Shown here in pieces: positions 59,266 to 64,000 of a stretch of DNA of 64,000 nucleotides. The first letter of the stretch is position 1. Each line of letters begins with the position of its first letter. The stretch comes from Caballeronia sordidicola (GTDB taxonomy: Bacteria; Pseudomonadota; Gammaproteobacteria; Burkholderiales; Burkholderiaceae). Where the stretch lies: assembly GCF_000729995.1 (NCBI RefSeq), contig NZ_JNFG01000006.1, positions 205,717-269,716 of the forward strand. The letters run 5' to 3'. Made by a program: the position numbers and the translations under genes. The notes beneath the pieces are model-generated. The model was not told the origin of the DNA, ran no database searches, and saw only the letters and a program-made list of their open reading frames with translations.

Positions 59266-60167
59266 AAACCGATCACCGTCCGCACGTAATGATCCACGAG
59301 CAGCGCGCCAAACAGCAGCGACAAATACACGATGGAGAACCGGAAGGTCTTGCGCGCGAGAGCATCGGAATATTCACGATAAATCTTCCACGCATAACCC
59401 AGGAAAACGCCGCCAAGCACAACAGCCGACGCCAGATAGAGCACACCGCTCATGCCGGAGATAAACGGCATCATGGTCACGGCAAACAGGATCACCGTGT
59501 ACAAAAGAATATGCAGGCGCGTGTATTTCTCGCCGTGCGTGTTCGGCAGCATGGGCAAGCCGGCGTTCTCGTAATCCTTGCGCCTGTACAACGCCAGCGA
59601 CCAGAAGTGCGGCGGCGTCCATACGAAGATGATCAGCACAAGAATCCACGCGTCGCCGGGTACATGGCCGGTGACGGCCGCCCAGCCAAGCGCCGGTGGC
59701 ATTGCACCCGATGCTCCGCCAATCACGATGTTCTGCGGCGTCGCGGGTTTCAGCAAGCACGTATAAATCACCGCGTAGCCAACGAACGTGGCGATTGTCA
59801 GCCACATGGTCAGCGCGTTCGTGAACGTGTAGAGCGTCCACATACCGGCGCCGCCGAGCAACGCTGAAAACAGCAGAATCTGCGCGGGCGTGATCTCGCC
59901 GCGTGCGGAGGGGCGCCACGCGGTGCGACGCATCATTGCATCGATCTTCTGTTCCATCAGGCAGTTGATGGCGAACGCGGCTCCGGCCAGCAGCCAGATG
60001 CCCACGGTTCCGCCAATCAAGACAGTCCACGGCACCATGCCCGGCGTGGCCAGGAACATGCCGATGACCGCGCAGAAAACCGCGAGTTGCGTCACGCGCG
60101 GTTTGGTCAACGCGATGTACTGCGAGAGGCGGTTACCGGAAGGGGAAATCAGTGTCGTGCTGTCCAT
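59262..60167 (-). CDS. ctaB: Protoheme IX farnesyltransferase
   Basis: The 301-residue UbiA-family membrane protein has about nine TM helices. The prenyl-diphosphate motif is [19 protein letters not shown] (usual NxxxDxxxD form is modified to NCLMEQKID), and [21 protein letters not shown] and [19 protein letters not shown] are present. It makes heme O from protoheme, for both bo3 and aa3 oxidases. It follows ctaA by six bases. Confidence 0.96.
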   Translation of the reverse strand: MDSTTLISPSGNRLSQYIALTKPRVTQLAVFCAVIGMFLATPGMVPWTVLIGGTVGIWLLAGAAFAINCLMEQKIDAMMRRTAWRPSARGEITPAQILLFSALLGGAGMWTLYTFTNALTMWLTIATFVGYAVIYTCLLKPATPQNIVIGGASGAMPPALGWAAVTGHVPGDAWILVLIIFVWTPPHFWSLALYRRKDYENAGLPMLPNTHGEKYTRLHILLYTVILFAVTMMPFISGMSGVLYLASAVVLGGVFLGYAWKIYREYSDALARKTFRFSIVYLSLLFGALLVDHYVRTVIGL

Positions 60168-60173
60168 AGAAAC

Positions 60174-61319
60174 TCACGGAGCTTGGCGCGGGAGTGCTGC
60201 GGGAACGGCGTCGCGCGGGGCGGTGGCAGGCGACCCCACAACGTGGCCGGGACGGCTGGAAGAGATTCGAAAGTTTACCATAACGCTCAACAGCAAAAGG
60301 ATGGCCGCCCCGCCGTTGTGGGCCACGGCAATAGGCAGCGGCCACTGCAGCAGGATGTTCGACAATCCCGTCAGGAACTGCAAGACGATCACGATCATGA
60401 TGCCGTTAGCGGGTTTTCTCAACGACTCAAATCGCCGCAGTTTTGCGGCTAGCCACAACGTGTATAGCACGACGACGATCGCAAAGGTCCTGTGGGTCCA
60501 GTGAATTGCGACGAGCGCGTCCTGAGAAATGACATCGCCGTCACCGGTCATGCCAAGCGCGCGCCATAGGTGGAAGCCGTGCTCGAAGTTCATCGGCGGA
60601 ATCCACGCGCCGTTGCACAGCGGGAAGTCCGTGCAGGCGAGCACCGCATAGTTCGTGCTGACCCAGCCGCCCAGCGCGATCTGGACCACCAGCAGCAATA
60701 AGCCGACAAGCGCCGCGGGCAACCAGCGAGCGGCGGCAGGATCGATAGCGGGAATCGGCGTCTGGCGCGCGGCCAGCCAGCCGAGCGCGCCGAGCAACGC
60801 CAGCCCGAGCAACAGATGCGTCGTCACAATGACCGGCTGCAGCTTCATGGTGACCGTCCACGCACCGAACGCGCCCTGCACCACGATCAGCATCAGGATC
60901 CCGGTCGGCCACCAGGGCGACACGTGCAGCGGCCGACGCTTCAAACGCGCCGTCCATGCAATCAGGACCTGCGCGATGATCAATACGCCGATCGCCATGG
61001 CGAAATAACGGTGAATCATTTCGATCCACGCCTTGCCGATACTCACCGGCCCCGTCGGCATCGCTTGATTGGCAGCGGTAATGGCAGCATGCGCAATAAA
61101 CGGCGACGACGTGCCGTAGCAGCCCGGCCAGTCAGGACAACCGAGACCCGAATCGGTCAGGCGCGTAAAACCGCCGAACATCACGAGGTCAAGCGTCAGG
61201 AACGTAGTCAGCCAGACGAGCTTGCGGAATTTGTTGTCGTCGGCTTTCACCCACACGTACGAAAGCGGCAACAACGCAATGCAGATGCCGATCAATCCGA
61301 GTTGTAAAACGTAAGTCAT
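60174..61319 (-). CDS. ctaA: Heme A synthase (COX15/CtaA)
   Basis: The 381-residue membrane protein has about eight TM helices. Conserved signatures are GGFTRLTDSGLGCPDWPGCYG and, in the second half, GGWVSTNYAVLACTDFPLCNG, with the His in IHRYF, THLLLGL and IHWTHRTFA that bind heme. It oxidises heme O to heme A for the aa3 oxidase. Confidence 0.96.
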   Translation of the reverse strand: MTYVLQLGLIGICIALLPLSYVWVKADDNKFRKLVWLTTFLTLDLVMFGGFTRLTDSGLGCPDWPGCYGTSSPFIAHAAITAANQAMPTGPVSIGKAWIEMIHRYFAMAIGVLIIAQVLIAWTARLKRRPLHVSPWWPTGILMLIVVQGAFGAWTVTMKLQPVIVTTHLLLGLALLGALGWLAARQTPIPAIDPAAARWLPAALVGLLLLVVQIALGGWVSTNYAVLACTDFPLCNGAWIPPMNFEHGFHLWRALGMTGDGDVISQDALVAIHWTHRTFAIVVVLYTLWLAAKLRRFESLRKPANGIMIVIVLQFLTGLSNILLQWPLPIAVAHNGGAAILLLLSVMVNFRISSSRPGHVVGSPATAPRDAVPAALPRQAP

Positions 61320-61343
61320 GCGTGCACTTTCCTCAACTCGCCT

Positions 61344-62012
61344 TCAACCGATCCGCGACCACTTCAGCAGCTTCGCCAGATCCGCCTTGATTTTCTCCGG
61401 CTCCGGATTCTTCGGGAACCGCATCATCAGATTGCCGTTCGGATCGACCAGGAAGATGTGATCGGTGAGTTGCGAATCGGCGCCGGCCGGCAACCACGCC
61501 GCCACAGTCTTCGGATCGGCGACCAGCATGCGCGTGTCTGGCTGGGGATAAGCCGTGCGGATCACGCTCGACACCGGTTTGTCATCGGTACGAAGCCAGA
61601 CGTTGACCACCCGATCGCGTTCCGCCCCTTGCAGCACGCGCACCTGCCGCATGAAGAACAGGCGCGTGACGCACTGTTCGTTGCACTCGCCGCCGTTGAC
61701 CGTGACCATCAGCCATTTACCGCGCAGGGCGGTGAGCGGCATCGGTTTGCCTTGTTCGTCGGTGACGGCAAGTTGCTCGGGAATCGGCCGTTGCGGCTCG
61801 ATCAGCGCTCCGTAGCTCGTAGTGCCGCCGGTCGGCTTGACCACGTAGTACATAAAGTAGGACGCGAGGACCGGCGCCGCGCAAACGGCCGCGAGCAGGA
61901 TCAGCATCCAGCGGCCCTTGTTCCATGAGCCGGGCGTGCGTTCGGGTGTACGTTCCTGCTGCTGGGCACGCGCCTTGTGAACGGCAGACGCGGACGGTCG
62001 GGGAGTTTGCAT
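61344..62012 (-). CDS. Membrane-anchored SCO-like CxxxC protein
   Basis: I use the ATG at 62012 (MQTPRPSASAVHK) giving 222 residues. An upstream ATG at 62045 is also possible. A basic N-terminus is followed by one TM helix (about 36-57) and a thioredoxin-like domain: LRGKWLMVTVNGGEC, C110-x3-C114 (CNEQC) and His185 in LTDHIFLVDPNG. This spacing of two Cys and one His is the copper-binding pattern of SCO/PrrC proteins. Its place between SURF1 and ctaA suggests an oxidase assembly role. I know no characterised member. Confidence 0.75.
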   Translation of the reverse strand: MQTPRPSASAVHKARAQQQERTPERTPGSWNKGRWMLILLAAVCAAPVLASYFMYYVVKPTGGTTSYGALIEPQRPIPEQLAVTDEQGKPMPLTALRGKWLMVTVNGGECNEQCVTRLFFMRQVRVLQGAERDRVVNVWLRTDDKPVSSVIRTAYPQPDTRMLVADPKTVAAWLPAGADSQLTDHIFLVDPNGNLMMRFPKNPEPEKIKADLAKLLKWSRIG

Positions 62013-62238
62013 GGACAAAATGTTGCCTCTATTCGTTTGCGGCATCGCATACTTCTCTAACGCGTTGCGTTCATTCAAGCGTCTGGCGCGTGGTTTGCGG
62101 CTGATGGCCGGAGCGGTTTTGGACCGAACTCCGCGCCTGCCTGTCACTGTCGGTTAAGCCGCCTGACCCGTACACACGGTACTCAATCCGTCGTGCTCGA
62201 GGTTGCTCAAGATTGTTCGATGGTAGTAGGTTATCGGA

Positions 62239-62994
62239 TCAAACCTTCCCGTCCAGAGTTTCCGGTGCGCTCTGCCCGTCGTCGTCCTTCTTCCCTTCGT
62301 TCTTCGCCGCGCGCCTCGCGGCGTACAGCCCGAATCCGAGCGCTGCAAGCGCCATGCCCCACCACTGCAGCATATAGCCGTAGTTGGTCTCCACGCCCAT
62401 GGTCGGCGCCGGCCAGTCACGCACCAGCTTGTCGGCGCTGTTGTTCAGTTGCTGAATCACGAACGGTTGCAGCGGCAAACCTGTTTCGGCGGCGTACGCA
62501 GCGACATCGAGATTCTGCCGAATCTTTTGCTGCGCCGCGGAACCGCCATGCCCCAGTTCGAAGGCCTGCGACGCATTCGCCCGCGCTATGCCTTCAATCT
62601 CGACTTCGCCGGGCGGCGTGTCATACGGCTCAATGCCCGTGCGATCCGCCAGACTACGTGGCAACCAGCCGCGATTCACCAGGACCACCCCGCCGCCATC
62701 AAGCTTGAGCGGCATCACGACGTAGAAACCCGGCTGGTCGTTATACGGCCGGTTATCGAGATAAACGACTCGATCGGGGATGAACGTGCCACGCGCCAGT
62801 ACACGGTGAAAGTTGATGTCTTTCAACGCAATTGGCGTCACGCCCACGCGCTGCACGGGCGCGTTTTCAAATGCGACGATCTGCGCATTCAACTGCTCTT
62901 TCTGATGCGCGCGGTCCCGTTGCCAGAAGCCAAGCCGCACCGTGATCGCCATGACGATCAGGATGATCAGCGTCGGCCAGAAACGAATTTTCAT
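62239..62994 (-). CDS. SURF1 family oxidase assembly protein
   Basis: The ATG at 62994 (MKIRFWPTLIILIVMAITVRLGFWQRDRA) gives 251 residues. The frame is open to 63036. It has N- and C-terminal TM helices with a periplasmic domain: VYLDNRPYNDQPGFYVVMPLKL, VLVNRGWLPRSLADR and the C-terminal NYGYMLQWWGMALAALGFG. SURF1 helps place heme A in subunit I of aa3 oxidase. Confidence 0.93.
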   Translation of the reverse strand: MKIRFWPTLIILIVMAITVRLGFWQRDRAHQKEQLNAQIVAFENAPVQRVGVTPIALKDINFHRVLARGTFIPDRVVYLDNRPYNDQPGFYVVMPLKLDGGGVVLVNRGWLPRSLADRTGIEPYDTPPGEVEIEGIARANASQAFELGHGGSAAQQKIRQNLDVAAYAAETGLPLQPFVIQQLNNSADKLVRDWPAPTMGVETNYGYMLQWWGMALAALGFGLYAARRAAKNEGKKDDDGQSAPETLDGKV

Positions 62995-63093
62995 ACCGCG
63001 TTCCGATCGATGAAAACCTGAACGCCCACGCGGCATGTTACCTGCGGTGCGATAATCGATGAATCGAACTTCTTAGGCCAACTGGCTGTTTTC

Positions 63094-63303
63094 ATGCACA
63101 TATTCGTTGCTGTTGCATTCATTCTCATCATCGGAAGCCTGGGTTCGGCGCTGTACTTCATGATGACCGACAAGGGCAAGACCAAGCGTATGGTGTGGTC
63201 GCTCGCCATGCGGGTCGGGCTGTCGATCTCGTTGTTCCTCTTCATCCTGTTCGCGCACTGGATGGGCTGGATACAGTCAACCGGGATTCCGCTCGGACGC
63301 TGA
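63094..63303 (+). CDS. DUF2909 twin-transmembrane protein
   Basis: The 69-residue protein has two TM helices (about 3-25 and 38-60) linked by TDKGKTKRMVW. Such a small protein is usually encoded in the aa3 oxidase assembly region, facing opposite to the rest. It is divergent from SURF1. Function unknown. Confidence 0.85.
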   Translation: MHIFVAVAFILIIGSLGSALYFMMTDKGKTKRMVWSLAMRVGLSISLFLFILFAHWMGWIQSTGIPLGR

Positions 63304-63625
63304 ATAATGTCTGAGTAACGTTTTAGGTTATGCCCGGGTTGGCCCTTCCGGCAGCGCGAAGGTTCGCCCTGGATCGCGCAATACTAGCCGGTCGTTGTAC
63401 CTGGCTCTGCGACAAAATCGCGCGTGAAACCTCGTCTTCAACATTCCGCGCAGCGGCGTTCAAAAGCAAAACGCCGCCCGAGTCAGGTCGAGGCGGCGCT
63501 TTGCAAAGCATCTTTTTAATCGACTTCACTTCGTTTCAATCCACTTCACTTCAGATCATCCGTCCCGGCCCGGAAGCGGTTCGTTAAATCCGCCGCATCC
63601 GACCCGCTGAACATTGCCTGAATAC
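63304..63625. other. Intergenic region between DUF2909 gene and coxC
   Basis: Apart from the hairpin at 63472-63498 I see nothing. Frames here are low-quality. Confidence 0.4.
63463..63498 (-). terminator. Intrinsic terminator after coxC
   Basis: CGCCGCC / GGCGGCG with a 13-nt loop is followed on minus by TTTTGCTTTT. It lies about 125 bp past the coxC stop. Confidence 0.7.
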
Positions 63626-64000
63626 TTACAGCCAGTACACAACCACATACAGTCCAAGCCACACCACGTCCACGAAGTGCCAGTACCACGCGGCGCCTTC
63701 GAACGCAAAGTGATGCTCCGCCGTGAAATGCCCGCGGATCACCCGCACAAGAACGACAGTAAGCATCGTGCCGCCGAGGAACACGTGGAAACCGTGGAAG
63801 CCCGTCAGCAGGAAGAACGTGGAGCCGTACACGCCCGAAGCCAGCGTCAGGTTCAGTTCGTTGTACGCGTGGAAATATTCGTAGCCCTGGCAGAACAGGA
63901 AGCACATACCAAGCAGAATGGTCGCACCCAGCCAGATAATCGTTTTGTTCCGATGATTCTCGCGCAGTGCATGGTGAGCGACCGTCAACGTCGCGCCTGA
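63626..64000 (-). CDS. ctaE: Cytochrome c oxidase subunit III, C-terminal part (cut by window edge)
   Basis: The frame is open to the right edge, showing the last about 124 residues. They contain the typical COX3 C-terminal helices: LGMCFLFCQGYEYFHAYNEL, GVYGSTFFLLTGFHGFHVFLGG and the end WYWHFVDVVWLGLYVVVYWL. It is a core subunit of the aa3 oxidase. The N-terminus lies outside the window. Confidence 0.95.
   Translation of the reverse strand, partial: SGATLTVAHHALRENHRNKTIIWLGATILLGMCFLFCQGYEYFHAYNELNLTLASGVYGSTFFLLTGFHGFHVFLGGTMLTVVLVRVIRGHFTAEHHFAFEGAAWYWHFVDVVWLGLYVVVYWL

Overview
The window is a GC-rich chromosomal segment whose gene content and order (kdsD-kdsC-lptC-lptA-lptB-rpoN-hpf-ptsN-hprK-rapZ, lolB-ispE-tRNA-Gln-prs-rplY-pth, cyoABCD, the SCO1-ctaB-ctaA-SURF1-coxC block) point to a beta-proteobacterium of the Burkholderia sensu lato group (Burkholderia, Paraburkholderia or Caballeronia). 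Every recognised gene looks intact. I see no insertion sequence, prophage, CRISPR array or secretion island. The novelty, if any, is in regulatory DNA and in a few unusual proteins.

Layout. 1-4 kb: two NarL/FixJ-type response regulators, ssb and an MFS transporter, all on the minus strand. 4-8 kb: uvrA and an AI-2E/PerM-type membrane protein on plus. 8-13.4 kb: a minus-strand run of CPA2 antiporter, apt, LysE-type exporter, Nudix hydrolase and purU. 13.5-23 kb: a long plus-strand run joining Kdo synthesis, the LPS transport machine, sigma-54, the ribosome hibernation factor, PTS-Ntr EIIA, HPr kinase and RapZ. 23-25 kb: mutM-mutY, the GO DNA-repair pair, on minus. 25-32.5 kb: TPR protein, lolB, ispE, tRNA-Gln, prs, rplY, pth and hisC. 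32.5-38 kb: ferredoxin, coaD and rsmD on minus, ftsY on plus, then an argO-like exporter, maiA and an FAH hydrolase on minus. 38.4-41.5 kb: ybiB and a leuA preceded by a probable leucine attenuator leader. 41.7-44 kb: an NTF2-like protein, pagL, and rpoH behind a composite stress promoter. 44-48 kb: cyoABCD. 48-50 kb: a secreted DUF1996 protein. 50-56.6 kb: a complete N-acetylglucosamine PTS operon (nagA, SIS-type nagB, a fused EIIA-HPr-EI and nagE). 57-58.6 kb: a MarR-GNAT fusion and a YciI protein. 58.6-64 kb: aa3 cytochrome oxidase biogenesis genes running into coxC, which leaves the window.

The genes form several working units: outer-membrane construction (kdsD/C, lptABC, lolB, pagL), envelope and heat stress control (rpoH with sigma-E-like and CIRCE sites), phosphotransfer networks (ptsN/hprK/rapZ and the nag PTS), and two terminal oxidases (bo3 structural genes and the aa3 assembly set).

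Most interesting items: (1) a leaderless-looking 25-codon peptide with four rare CTA leucine codons upstream of leuA; (2) an rpoH upstream region with a near-consensus sigma-E promoter and a perfect CIRCE operator; (3) five exact 11-bp-period repeats between the Nudix gene and purU; (4) a second EIIB domain in NagE that has lost its phosphorylation cysteine; (5) a second SCO-like CxxxC protein in the oxidase assembly cluster.
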